From positions 1-16,383 of the forward strand of contig JBDTCS010000004.1 in assembly GCA_039923455.1 (NCBI GenBank): 16,383 nucleotides of DNA, in the 5' to 3' direction. The translations under genes were made by a program, and so were the position numbers. The stretch's first letter is position 1; each line of letters begins with the position of its first letter. The notes beneath the pieces were generated by a model, which saw only the letters and a list, made by a program, of their open reading frames with translations, was not told the origin of the DNA and ran no database searches. Below are positions 1 through 7,310 of the stretch, one piece after another. This DNA comes from JBDTCS01 sp039923455 (GTDB lineage: Bacteria; Bacteroidota; Ignavibacteria; Palsa-1295).

Positions 1-488
1 GTAATCGGATGCAGATTGCCCGCACCCAACCGTTTGAATTTTGTAAGCAGTACTTGCTGGGAAAATCCAGCGAGTACCGATGCCGCATAGTTCAGCCCAA
101 CAGATGCTGCGCTACTTTCCGACCCATCCGCGATCGCTTGCACTTGCGCCTGCTTACCGGATAGAATGTCGTCGCCGAAGCCTGCGGGAATATCAAGTGC
201 GATCGTCGCCTTGCCCTTATCAAGATACGCATCGACCTCGTTCGCGTTATCGACGTAGCCAACCACCGTGAAATAGCCGGAGTGTGTAAAGTGCGAAAGG
301 AGTTCGCGACTCGTAACAGTGTTATCACGGTCATTCACAACAATATCGACGTTGTCTACGTCGAGATTCGCAGCGTATCCAAAAATAAGCAACTGCAGAA
401 TCGGTGAGACGAGCATCAGTCGAAGACTGTTCTTATCACGGCGAAGCTGAGCGAATTCTTTTCGAAGAAAAGTGAGTATGGCCTGCAT
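1..488 (-). CDS. ABC-2 type permease, second of a pair (3' end outside window)
   Basis: Inner-membrane permease subunit of a multidrug-type ABC exporter; 162 codons are visible and the gene runs off the left edge. It starts at ATG 486-488 with MQAILTFLRKEFAQLRRDKN, the usual N-terminus of YbhS/YbhR/YhhJ-like permeases. A first membrane segment follows at about residues 24-40, and then the large extracytoplasmic loop. It is clearly a paralogue of the permease just upstream: both read KEF-Q-RDK-SL, then a P-L-FGYA-N-DV stretch, then TSR and an H-S-YFT motif. The start lies 9 nt after the neighbour's TGA and in the same frame, with a weak purine-rich GAGAAG ahead of it, so it is almost certainly cotranscribed. 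The remaining five membrane helices and the C-terminus would lie to the left of the window. Family and role are secure; the transported substrate cannot be read from the sequence. Confidence 0.9.
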   Translation of the reverse strand, partial: MQAILTFLRKEFAQLRRDKNSLRLMLVSPILQLLIFGYAANLDVDNVDIVVNDRDNTVTSRELLSHFTHSGYFTVVGYVDNANEVDAYLDKGKATIALDIPAGFGDDILSGKQAQVQAIADGSESSAASVGLNYAASVLAGFSQQVLLTKFKRLGAGNLHPI

Positions 489-497
489 CTGTTCTTC

Positions 498-1634
498 TCA
501 GGCTAAAGTTTTGTTTCGCATCTTGCTCCAACTGATAGCACCGATCGCGAGTGCGAAGATTGCCATTGCAAGCATATCATCCCAAATCACCGAGAATCCT
601 GCACCCTTCAATATCAACGATCGCAGCGCAACCATAAAATATCTGGCCGGGAATAAATAGGTAATCCCTTGTATGAAGAGCGGCATATTCCGAATCGGGA
701 AAGTAAATCCGGAGAGTGTGAAGGTCGGTAAGAACGTGAGCGTCACAGCGAGCATGAAAGCTGCTTCTTGCGTCTTCGAGACACTCGAAACGAATAACCC
801 CAATCCAAGACCGCCGGCGAGAAACAGTAGCGTGAGAATGAAGAGCAAGAAATAACTGCCTTGCACGACTACGTCAAACAAAACAGATCCCGTGATAAGA
901 ATGATCACAGTCGAGATAAGCGAGATCAACACATAGGGCAGCATCTTTCCCGTTATGAGTTCGAGTGGCATTAGTGGCGATACATCCAACTGCTCAATGG
1001 TGCCACGCTCTTTTTCTTTCACGATCGAGAGCGATGTGGCGATCACGGTCGTCACCATGAGAATAAATCCGATCAAACCCGGTACAAGAAACTTTGCACT
1101 CTTGAGCTCTGGATTATACCAAATGCGTGGCCGGTAATCGATCGGGAATGTGGGGCGCTTAATACCCGCACGTTCGAGTGCTTCGAGCGAAACTTTGGTC
1201 GAATATTCTTGTGTGATTGCTGTCAGGTATCCGATATAAGTCGCAGCCATCGTGGCATTCGCACCATCGACAAGCACTTGCACTTTTGTAGAGTGCCCTG
1301 CGAGCAGATCTTCGGAGAAATTTGTCGGAATTACGAGGATCACTCTCGCTTCTGCGTGATCGAGCAACGTGTCGATTTGTTTGCGGTTGGAGAGTGTCGA
1401 TTGTTTTGTGAAATATTCGGAGTGCAGAAATTGTGCACCAAAATCCCGACTGGTCGCACTATGATCTTCATCGAGCAGTGCAAGCGGTATATTTTTCACA
1501 TCATAATTGAGCGCGTAGCCAAACATGATCAGCATGAACGCCGGTACAACAAGCAGCACTCCAAGCGAGCGCTTATCGCGTGCGATTTGGCGAAACTCCT
1601 TCTTGATCACTGGCCACACTCTTCGAAATTTCAT
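498..1634 (-). CDS. ABC-2 type permease, first of a pair
   Basis: Inner-membrane permease of the YbhS/YbhR/YhhJ family, 378 residues, the normal length. Membrane segment 1 is at about residues 24-42 (LGVLLVVPAFMLIMFGYAL). An extracytoplasmic domain spans about 45-185, followed by five further helices in the C-terminal half. Between helices 2 and 3 sits the KEKERGTIEQLDVSPL stretch, the family's coupling region that contacts the ATPases. I chose ATG at 1634 (MKFRRVWPVIKKEFRQIARD) because homologues begin this way and GGAG lies upstream at 1648-1651, though 13 nt away. A GTG at 1685 would add 17 unlikely residues and overlap the ATPase gene. The gene starts 28 nt after the ATPase stop and ends 9 nt before its sister permease. 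The pair probably forms the heterodimeric membrane channel of one exporter. Substrate unknown. Confidence 0.93.
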   Translation of the reverse strand: MKFRRVWPVIKKEFRQIARDKRSLGVLLVVPAFMLIMFGYALNYDVKNIPLALLDEDHSATSRDFGAQFLHSEYFTKQSTLSNRKQIDTLLDHAEARVILVIPTNFSEDLLAGHSTKVQVLVDGANATMAATYIGYLTAITQEYSTKVSLEALERAGIKRPTFPIDYRPRIWYNPELKSAKFLVPGLIGFILMVTTVIATSLSIVKEKERGTIEQLDVSPLMPLELITGKMLPYVLISLISTVIILITGSVLFDVVVQGSYFLLFILTLLFLAGGLGLGLFVSSVSKTQEAAFMLAVTLTFLPTFTLSGFTFPIRNMPLFIQGITYLFPARYFMVALRSLILKGAGFSVIWDDMLAMAIFALAIGAISWSKMRNKTLA

Positions 1635-1662
1635 GTTCGATTCGTCACTCCGATTTACGATA

Positions 1663-2619
1663 CTACTCTTGGGCAGCGAACTCACCTGATCGCTGTTCGA
1701 TCAAGTGAATAAAAACATCTTCCAGAGATGGGACGATCACATCTATACGACTCACCGCAATGTGATTCGCCGAAAGTAACCGTTCGATCTTCAGCTTACC
1801 CTCGTCGATACTCGCAACACTTACATGCAGATAGGTCCCAAATACAGAAGTCGAAATCACCCAAGGCTCCCCTTGCAGAAGTTCAAGCGCAGTGATAACG
1901 GAATCGCACTCAACTTCGAGAACCGGATCTTTTAGATACTCGGTCTTAAGTTCTGCGGGGCTTCCTTCGGCAATGAGCTTTCCCTCATGCAGCAATACGA
2001 TTCGATTGCAGTATTCTGCCTCATCAAGATAATGCGTGGTCACGAAAACGGTCGTGCCACTATCGGCAAGTAGCAAGATCAGATCCCAAAACCTACGTCG
2101 AGTGAGTGGATCGACTCCGCCTGTGGGCTCATCCAGAAATACGATAGCGGGTTCATGCAGCACTGCACACCCGAGTGCGAGCCGTTGCTTCCAACCACCT
2201 GCGAGCTCACTCGTGAGCAATTGCTCTTTGCCAGTGAGGCCCGCCATTCCGACCACCCAATCCATTCGCGCTTGCAACTTTTCTTTTGTGAGACCGTAGA
2301 TGCCTCCAAAAAAGCGAATGTTCTCCTCGACTGTAAGATCTTCATACAACGAGAAGCGTTGCGACATATAGCCAATGTTGCGCTTTACTTTATCGGGCTC
2401 ACGATTGATATCATAGCCGGCAACCGTCGCCGTGCCTGAAGTTGAGCCGAGCAAGCCGCAGAGCATCTTGATCGTCGTCGATTTACCGGACCCATTCGCA
2501 CCAAGAAATCCGAATATCTCACCTTTCTTCACGTTGAAGGTGAGATGATCGACAGCTGTGAACGTGCCAAACTTTTTTGTAAGCGCCTGAATGTCTATCG
2601 CGAGTTCCGGAGTATTCAT
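1663..2619 (-). CDS. ABC transporter ATP-binding protein (second NBD of the exporter)
   Basis: Cytoplasmic ATPase, 318 residues, corresponding to the C-terminal half of YbhF/RbbA-type fused ATPases. Visible motifs: Walker A GANGSGKST at residues 40-48, Q-loop Gln87 in GYMSQRFSLY, signature region ELAGGWKQR at 138-146, Walker B VFLDEPTGGVD with catalytic Glu164, and H-loop His196 in TTHYLDEAE. The signature is LAGGW instead of LSGGQ, a deviation I recall as common in this half of the family. About 90 residues follow the NBD core, the usual small C-terminal domain of drug-exporter ATPases. The ATG overlaps the TGA of the preceding ATPase gene by ATGA (2616-2619), and no Shine-Dalgarno sequence is seen, so translation is probably coupled. 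It should pair with the upstream ATPase to power the two permeases. Confidence 0.95.
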   Translation of the reverse strand: MNTPELAIDIQALTKKFGTFTAVDHLTFNVKKGEIFGFLGANGSGKSTTIKMLCGLLGSTSGTATVAGYDINREPDKVKRNIGYMSQRFSLYEDLTVEENIRFFGGIYGLTKEKLQARMDWVVGMAGLTGKEQLLTSELAGGWKQRLALGCAVLHEPAIVFLDEPTGGVDPLTRRRFWDLILLLADSGTTVFVTTHYLDEAEYCNRIVLLHEGKLIAEGSPAELKTEYLKDPVLEVECDSVITALELLQGEPWVISTSVFGTYLHVSVASIDEGKLKIERLLSANHIAVSRIDVIVPSLEDVFIHLIEQRSGEFAAQE

Positions 2620-3611
2620 GCGGCAGACATTAACGAGATGAACACGTTCTCAAGCGACACCGGCACGGTGCGCGTTTGCTCAACCACAATGTTGGCTTGC
2701 TCGAGTGTGCGAAGTATATGCGGCAGTTCTCGTGCAGGATCTTCCAGCTTCACGTTCAGTCGATCACCGAAAGCCTGCACATTGCTCGTCTCAGTTTGTG
2801 CCTTTAGTAACGTGTACGCTCGTCGAACTTCGGCACACACAATCTCCACCATAGTACCTTTGACCGTATCTTTGATACGCTTGGGTGCGTCGGCTATCAT
2901 CAACTTACCATTGTTCACGAGTGCAACTCGTGTACAGCGCTCCGCTTCGTCGAGATAGGGCGTCGCCATGACGATCGTGATGCCTTCGTGCAGCAAGCTC
3001 GATAGTATCTTCCAGAAATCACGCCGTGAAACAGGATCCACTCCGGTCGTGGGTTCATCCAAAAAAATGATTTCAGGTTTATGAATGAGTGTGCACGCAA
3101 GTGCAAGCTTTTGCTTCATGCCGCCGGAAAGTTTATCGGCGAGACGGTTGCGAAATGGTGTGAGACGCGTGAACTCGAGCAGTTCATCCCGCCGTGCTTC
3201 ATAACCTTTCACCTCATGTATCTCGGCAAAGAACTCGATGTTCTCGTCGACGGTGAGATCGGTGTATAAACTAAATCGTTGTGATAGATAACCGATGTGT
3301 CGCTTCAGCTCTTCGGTATTCTTGAGGAGATCGAAGCCGAGAATTTTCGCTGTGCCTGCTGATGGAGTAAGTATACCGCAGAGCAGACGAATGAGCGTCG
3401 TCTTCCCTGCCCCATCTGGACCGACGATACCGAACATCTCGCCGCGATCAACGGAGAAATCCATCTCGCTTACGGCTTCGACGTACGTCTTCTCGCCGGG
3501 CTTACCGAAACCGCGCTTGAGACCTAGAATTTCAATTGCTTTCTCAGGCAAGGCTTTATCCAGCGGGACCTTCTCAGGCAAGACTTTATCCGGTAACACT
3601 TTTTCAGGCAT
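2616..3611 (-). CDS. ABC transporter ATP-binding protein (first NBD of the exporter)
   Basis: Cytoplasmic ATPase, 331 residues from ATG 3609-3611, matching the N-terminal half of YbhF/RbbA-type fused ATPases. Walker A is GPDGAGKTT at residues 64-72, Q-loop Gln111 in GYLSQRFSLY, canonical signature LSGGMKQ at 161-167, Walker B IIFLDEPTTGVD with Glu186. The H-loop position is proline (ATPYLDEAERC, Pro218) instead of histidine, so this subunit's own ATP site is probably weak. The first 25 residues are an unusual Leu-Pro-Glu-Lys type repeat encoded by 15-bp DNA repeats (separate entry). I chose this start because it lies 7 nt after the adaptor's stop and has GGGAAAG about 10 nt upstream. A further upstream in-frame start would overlap the adaptor gene by more than 40 nt. 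The end overlaps the next ATPase gene by ATGA. Confidence 0.94.
   Translation of the reverse strand: MPEKVLPDKVLPEKVPLDKALPEKAIEILGLKRGFGKPGEKTYVEAVSEMDFSVDRGEMFGIVGPDGAGKTTLIRLLCGILTPSAGTAKILGFDLLKNTEELKRHIGYLSQRFSLYTDLTVDENIEFFAEIHEVKGYEARRDELLEFTRLTPFRNRLADKLSGGMKQKLALACTLIHKPEIIFLDEPTTGVDPVSRRDFWKILSSLLHEGITIVMATPYLDEAERCTRVALVNNGKLMIADAPKRIKDTVKGTMVEIVCAEVRRAYTLLKAQTETSNVQAFGDRLNVKLEDPARELPHILRTLEQANIVVEQTRTVPVSLENVFISLMSAA
3541..3611 (-). repeat. In-frame 15-bp / 30-bp tandem repeat
   Basis: Five consecutive 15-bp units lie at 3541-3555, 3556-3570, 3571-3585, 3586-3600 and 3601 onward (the last only partly alike). On the plus strand, units 1, 3 and 5 begin TTCTCAGGCA or TTTTCAGGCA, and units 2 and 4 begin TTATCC, so the better-conserved period is 30 bp. 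The 30-bp copies at 3541-3570 and 3571-3600 share most bases. Read on the minus strand this gives PEKVL-PDKVL-PEKVP-LDKAL-PEKAI at the very N-terminus of the first ATPase. The period is a multiple of three, so gain or loss of units would keep the frame. Confidence 0.85.
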
Positions 3612-3618
3612 GGCGAGA

Positions 3619-4617
3619 TTACTTTCCCGTTGCGATCCCAAGAGATGCATCGGCAGGTAGACCACGCTTCAACTCGTCGTTCGGATTTGGAATTTCGATC
3701 TTAACTCCGAAGACAAGCTTTGTTCTATCGTCCTTGGTTTGAATGTTCTTTGGTGTGAACTCTGCTTCGGGAGAAATATAGATGACTTTACCGATGTACG
3801 ATTTTCCGGGCATCCCATCGATCACTACATTCGCAAGTCCGCCAAGTTTTACTTTTGGAAGTTCGGATTCTGTAACGTAGATCGTGAGATGAACTTTGTC
3901 GAGTTCTGTGACAGTGACAATCGTCGCTCCAGTGCCGATCAACTCTCCGGCTTCGACAACCTTATGCGTCACGATTCCATCGACCGGAGAAATGATATAG
4001 CAATCGTTGATCATCTGTGCAACCCGTGCCTTCGCGGCGTTTGCTTGCTCGACGCGTGCGAGCGCTGCACGGAGATCTTCGGGGCGTGTGAATTTTCGGA
4101 GTCGTGCGACACCCTGCTTCGCAGCCTCGATCTGCGAACTCGTGACGTCATATTTGCTCTGCGCAGCATCCAATTGTTCTTTTGTCGCCGCACCTTCCCT
4201 GGTTAGGGCTTCAATACGAAGGAGTTCTTGGGCAGCCAGTTTGTGATTGGCTTCAGATTGCGTTACTGATTCTTCGGCTTGTTGAATGTCTTCGGCACGA
4301 GCACCTTTCTTTAGTAGATCGGCCTGGGCAACTGCTGCCGAAAGTGCGGCGTCGGCTTCACGCAACTGCAGATCGAGTGTCACGTGATCGATGATTGCGA
4401 TCGTATCACCGATTTTGACATGTGAGCCTTCGTCGACGGATAGTACCTTTAGCTGCGACGCAGCTTTGCTGGAAATATTTACTTCGGTGGCCTCGATGGT
4501 GCCGGAGGCCTTGATCGTGTTCTTGTCACCACTTCCAGAGCACGATGCGATCGATGCGGTGAGCACAATAATGAGTAACGTTTTGCTGATGAAAGGAAAT
4601 GCGTTCGATCGCGTCAT
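3619..4617 (-). CDS. HlyD-family membrane fusion lipoprotein of ABC efflux pump
   Basis: Periplasmic adaptor, 332 residues from ATG 4615-4617, similar in plan to E. coli YbhG. Residues 1-25 form a lipoprotein signal peptide with a hydrophobic core and lipobox I-A-S-C, so Cys26 is the likely lipidated residue. A lipoyl/biotinyl-like half (ASGTIEATEVNISSKAASQL, then VDEGSHVKIGDTIAIID) comes next. Then an Ala/Glu/Gln-rich coiled-coil hairpin spans about 78-190. The second lipoyl half contains YIISPVDGIV-HKVVEAGELI, followed by a beta-barrel and membrane-proximal domain. A TTG at 4659 could extend the protein by 14 residues, but the ATG gives a normal signal peptide. It is the first gene of the exporter operon and should link the inner-membrane ABC complex to a TolC-like channel. 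No TolC gene is seen here. Confidence 0.92.
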   Translation of the reverse strand: MTRSNAFPFISKTLLIIVLTASIASCSGSGDKNTIKASGTIEATEVNISSKAASQLKVLSVDEGSHVKIGDTIAIIDHVTLDLQLREADAALSAAVAQADLLKKGARAEDIQQAEESVTQSEANHKLAAQELLRIEALTREGAATKEQLDAAQSKYDVTSSQIEAAKQGVARLRKFTRPEDLRAALARVEQANAAKARVAQMINDCYIISPVDGIVTHKVVEAGELIGTGATIVTVTELDKVHLTIYVTESELPKVKLGGLANVVIDGMPGKSYIGKVIYISPEAEFTPKNIQTKDDRTKLVFGVKIEIPNPNDELKRGLPADASLGIATGK

Positions 4618-4815
4618 GTGCTTTCTTGCAGAAGAGAATAGTTCGGATATCACGGACAAATTGAGTTAGGATTTGTGCTCTTGGTGCGAGCGTCACTTGG
4701 TACGCTCGGAAGCGGGCAATGGTTTCTTAGTAATAGATATAAGAATTTAACGTTTCCGAGCTTCCTTTGCTTCCCGTGTGGATACCTACAAACAGGAGAC
4801 GAACTGGGTCAGCTT
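4618..4815 (-). promoter_or_regulatory. Intergenic leader of exporter operon with palindrome
   Basis: This 198-bp gap between comEC and the adaptor gene probably carries the exporter operon's promoter. The clearest element is a perfect inverted repeat with 7-bp arms (CGAGCGT at 4687-4693 and ACGCTCG at 4702-4708) around an 8-nt spacer. It could be an operator or a leader hairpin. Upstream of it on the minus strand is an AT-rich block at about 4729-4753 (TTAAATTCTTATATCTATTA), a plausible promoter zone, but no convincing -35/-10 pair or Bacteroidota TAnnTTTG element could be placed. Related exporters are often controlled by TetR-type repressors. No regulator gene lies in the window, so that link is inference. 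Confidence 0.35.
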
Positions 4816-4830
4816 TTATTGTCTCCAGTT
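4795..4830 (-). other. Overlapping inverted repeats at the comEC stop codon
   Basis: Two alternative stems share bases around the comEC stop: GGAGAC (4795-4800) with GTCTCC (4821-4826), and AACTGG (4802-4807) with CCAGTT (4825-4830). They cannot form at once. No clear U-tract follows on the minus strand, so this is at best a weak transcription end or processing site. comEC may read through into the exporter operon. Confidence 0.25.
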
Positions 4831-7293
4831 CACACGGCAGACGCGTTCGCCGTCGGATTGAAAAAGCACTGCACCATCGCGATCGGTTCTTGCTATCGCT
4901 GCGCCCACAGCTTTCCAACGATGCAACGTTTGAATTGCGGGATGACCAAAAACGTTGTGTCTGCCAACGGAGATAACGGCACAATTTGGTCGTGCGAGTT
5001 CGACAAGCGCCGTCGATGAACTTGTGCGGCTCCCGTGATGCGCGACTTTCACTAAGTCGCTCTTTAAAAATTTGCCATATTCCTTCACCATCAGATCCTC
5101 ATCGCTGCTTTCGACATCTCCTAGCAAAAGTGCGCTAGTTTTTCCATAGACGATCTTTACTGCGAGCGACCCATTGTTGAGATTATTGCCTCTTGATGGA
5201 CCGGTTCGATCGACAAGATTGCGACCCGGATGCAAAACATAGATCACGACAGAATCACCAAGATGAAGTGTATCGCCTGTAGAAAGTCGCGCAGTGTTCA
5301 CTTGACTCGCACGGATTTGTCGATCGAGATATCGCACGATCGCATCCTTGGCATGCTCGCCCGTGTGATAGAGCGTACCGAGCGGAATATTTGGCAGCAT
5401 TGTGAAGAGTCCACCAAAGTGATCGAGATGCGTGTGACTCAACATTGCGAATTGAAGTCGATTCACACCTTCGGTTTGTAAAAATGGCAGCACATCTCTA
5501 TCAGCTCTCGCCCTCACTCCGCTCGTGACTCCACCAAAATCGAGCATGCACGTTTCCCCTTCCGGCGAGCGAATAAGAATGCAATCACCTTGTCCAACAT
5601 CGAAGAAGAGCATCGAGAGTTTACCATTCGGGATCAGCGTGCTCTTCGCAAACGGAATGCCGAACGAAGTGAGCATAGCCGCAATCACAAATGCACAACT
5701 CATGCGTAAGGCAGCGAGGCGCATCGAGGCAGCGCGTGCTGCAAAGATTGTCGCGAGAACAAACAGCACGACACACATCGCACCCGGCGCTCGTAAGGGA
5801 ATTGCAGCATTCGGAAGGCTCGCAGAAAAATGGGTTAGCCAAAGAAGAAAACGAGTCATTGCCGCGAGCGCATCACCATACACAATTCCGAGCCAGTGCG
5901 AAAGTGCGTTCAAAGGAATCACCAGAAATCCGAGCGATGTAATAACACTGGAGATCGGAACGATCGGAATATTCGCAAACACTCCTACGAGCGAGAACCT
6001 ATGAAATTGAAGCAACGTAACCGGCATCGTAGCTATCGCTGCTGCTACGGAAAGCAAAAGTAGCTCCGCACCGCGGACTAAGAGCGTAATAGGTTTGGAG
6101 AGCGGGCTTTCTTCCGGGATGAAGAGCCGCTTCAATTCGGGGTAGAGAATTGCGAGACCAAAGACTGCGCTGTACGAGAGTTGAAATCCCGCATCGAAAA
6201 GATCGTAGGGTTGCACGAGCAACGTTATCAGCGCCGCACTCGCCACGATATTCAGCCCATCCGGTTTTCGCTCCACGATTCGCGCGAGAAAATAAAGTTC
6301 GATCATGATGAGTGCGCGAACTACCGATGGCTCCAGACCGACGATCAAACAATAGATCGCAACACCGATCATGGAAATTACAAGTCGGACCATGCGTTGA
6401 TGGATCGCGAACAACTTCAACAAGCCAGCGATGACGAGTGAAACGATTGCAACATTGAATCCGCTTACTGCAAGAATATGCGATACGCCCGCCTGCGTAA
6501 AATCACTAAGCGTACCATCGCTAATCTCCGAACGCTCACCCAGCACAACAGCGCTGACAAAACTCCGACTCGTCGAATCGTGTATCGCATCCACCAATTC
6601 TCCATGGGCGATTTCACGCCAAGAAATAAATAGCGCAGTGGCGCGCTGCCATAACGAGGTGTCGTGTGAGGCAGAATCAATATGATAATCAAAGCGCGTG
6701 CGAAGATGTACTCTACAAACCGCACCAGTCCTCTCGTGAAGCCGAACGTCGGAGGAATATTCATCGGGATTGGTTGGAGGCATGAGCGGCTCGAGCGACG
6801 AAAAAACGGTAAGCTTATCACCCTCTCGCGGCAATGCGATCTCCTCATCGGCGTCACTCGAAGATACGTCAACCACAATGAGATCATCGACAGCATAACG
6901 AACGGAATCGAGAACAAGCTTATCGGTTCGGAGCAAGAAACTCGACCCGTATGCGTTCTCCCGTGTCGCACCGGCAACTCTACCGCTTAACATTACGTGC
7001 TCGGGTTGTAACTCTGCGATGCTTCGGAGAGAACTGGATTCGTACTGTGCATCGGGAATGGAGACAAGCCCGACACCAAGCGCAAGATATGCGAGTACAA
7101 TTATGGGAACCCGCGAGAGAGGCACACGCCGGAATAAAATTGCAAGTTCTGCCGATAGAATAAGTGCGAAAAGAGCCGCAAAAGTAAGTACTACTGGAGC
7201 GCTATGAACAACCCGTGTGAGTGCGATGCCAGCAGCGATTGCGCTGAAGGCGAGGAGTGCAGGTCGGGAGCGAAAGAATGGATCACCTGACAC
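4816..7293 (-). CDS. comEC: ComEC/Rec2 family DNA internalisation channel protein
   Basis: Polytopic inner-membrane protein of 825 residues, a normal full length, that passes single-stranded DNA into the cytoplasm during natural transformation. Order: N-terminal helices (about 10-80); a soluble DUF4131/OB-like region (about 95-205); the Competence domain beginning with GVSHILAVSGFNV (269-281) and including PSVVRALIM and FDAGFQLSYSAVFGL with many helices to about 555; and a C-terminal metallo-beta-lactamase domain from about 560. That last domain has DVGQGD (565-570), a complete HTHLDH metal motif (620-625), GDVES (Asp726) and AHHGS (His752-His753), so it could be an active nuclease. The start is GTG 7291-7293, supported by AGGAG six bases upstream. 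It begins 17 nt after a T9SS surface-protein gene and is probably cotranscribed with it. Other competence genes are not in view. Confidence 0.96.
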   Translation of the reverse strand: MSGDPFFRSRPALLAFSAIAAGIALTRVVHSAPVVLTFAALFALILSAELAILFRRVPLSRVPIIVLAYLALGVGLVSIPDAQYESSSLRSIAELQPEHVMLSGRVAGATRENAYGSSFLLRTDKLVLDSVRYAVDDLIVVDVSSSDADEEIALPREGDKLTVFSSLEPLMPPTNPDEYSSDVRLHERTGAVCRVHLRTRFDYHIDSASHDTSLWQRATALFISWREIAHGELVDAIHDSTSRSFVSAVVLGERSEISDGTLSDFTQAGVSHILAVSGFNVAIVSLVIAGLLKLFAIHQRMVRLVISMIGVAIYCLIVGLEPSVVRALIMIELYFLARIVERKPDGLNIVASAALITLLVQPYDLFDAGFQLSYSAVFGLAILYPELKRLFIPEESPLSKPITLLVRGAELLLLSVAAAIATMPVTLLQFHRFSLVGVFANIPIVPISSVITSLGFLVIPLNALSHWLGIVYGDALAAMTRFLLWLTHFSASLPNAAIPLRAPGAMCVVLFVLATIFAARAASMRLAALRMSCAFVIAAMLTSFGIPFAKSTLIPNGKLSMLFFDVGQGDCILIRSPEGETCMLDFGGVTSGVRARADRDVLPFLQTEGVNRLQFAMLSHTHLDHFGGLFTMLPNIPLGTLYHTGEHAKDAIVRYLDRQIRASQVNTARLSTGDTLHLGDSVVIYVLHPGRNLVDRTGPSRGNNLNNGSLAVKIVYGKTSALLLGDVESSDEDLMVKEYGKFLKSDLVKVAHHGSRTSSSTALVELARPNCAVISVGRHNVFGHPAIQTLHRWKAVGAAIARTDRDGAVLFQSDGERVCRVNWRQ

Positions 7294-7299
7294 GATACA

Positions 7300-7304
7300 C
7301 TCCT
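7300..7304 (-). promoter_or_regulatory. Ribosome binding site of comEC
   Basis: On the minus strand AGGAG (7300-7304) lies six bases before the GTG at 7291-7293. This spacing is ideal and decides the non-ATG start. It sits inside the 17-nt gap behind the upstream stop codon. It is the strongest Shine-Dalgarno sequence seen in the window. Confidence 0.8.
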
Positions 7305-7310
7305 ACATAA

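Noticed and set aside
130..137. GCGATCGC octamer resembling the cyanobacterial HIP1 repeat
   Set aside because: I noticed only this copy; it fits the general GATC richness and not a dispersed repeat system.
1635..1685. GTG start at 1685 for the first permease
   Set aside because: It would add 17 residues unlike the family and overlap the ATPase gene; ATG at 1634 gives the standard N-terminus.
4618..4659. TTG start at 4659 for the HlyD-like adaptor
   Set aside because: No ribosome binding site, and the extra 14 residues would push the lipoprotein signal peptide away from the N-terminus.
6465..6977. Minus-strand open frame of 170 codons inside comEC in another frame
   Set aside because: It overlaps the soluble and Competence regions of a full-length, motif-rich ComEC and has no independent support.
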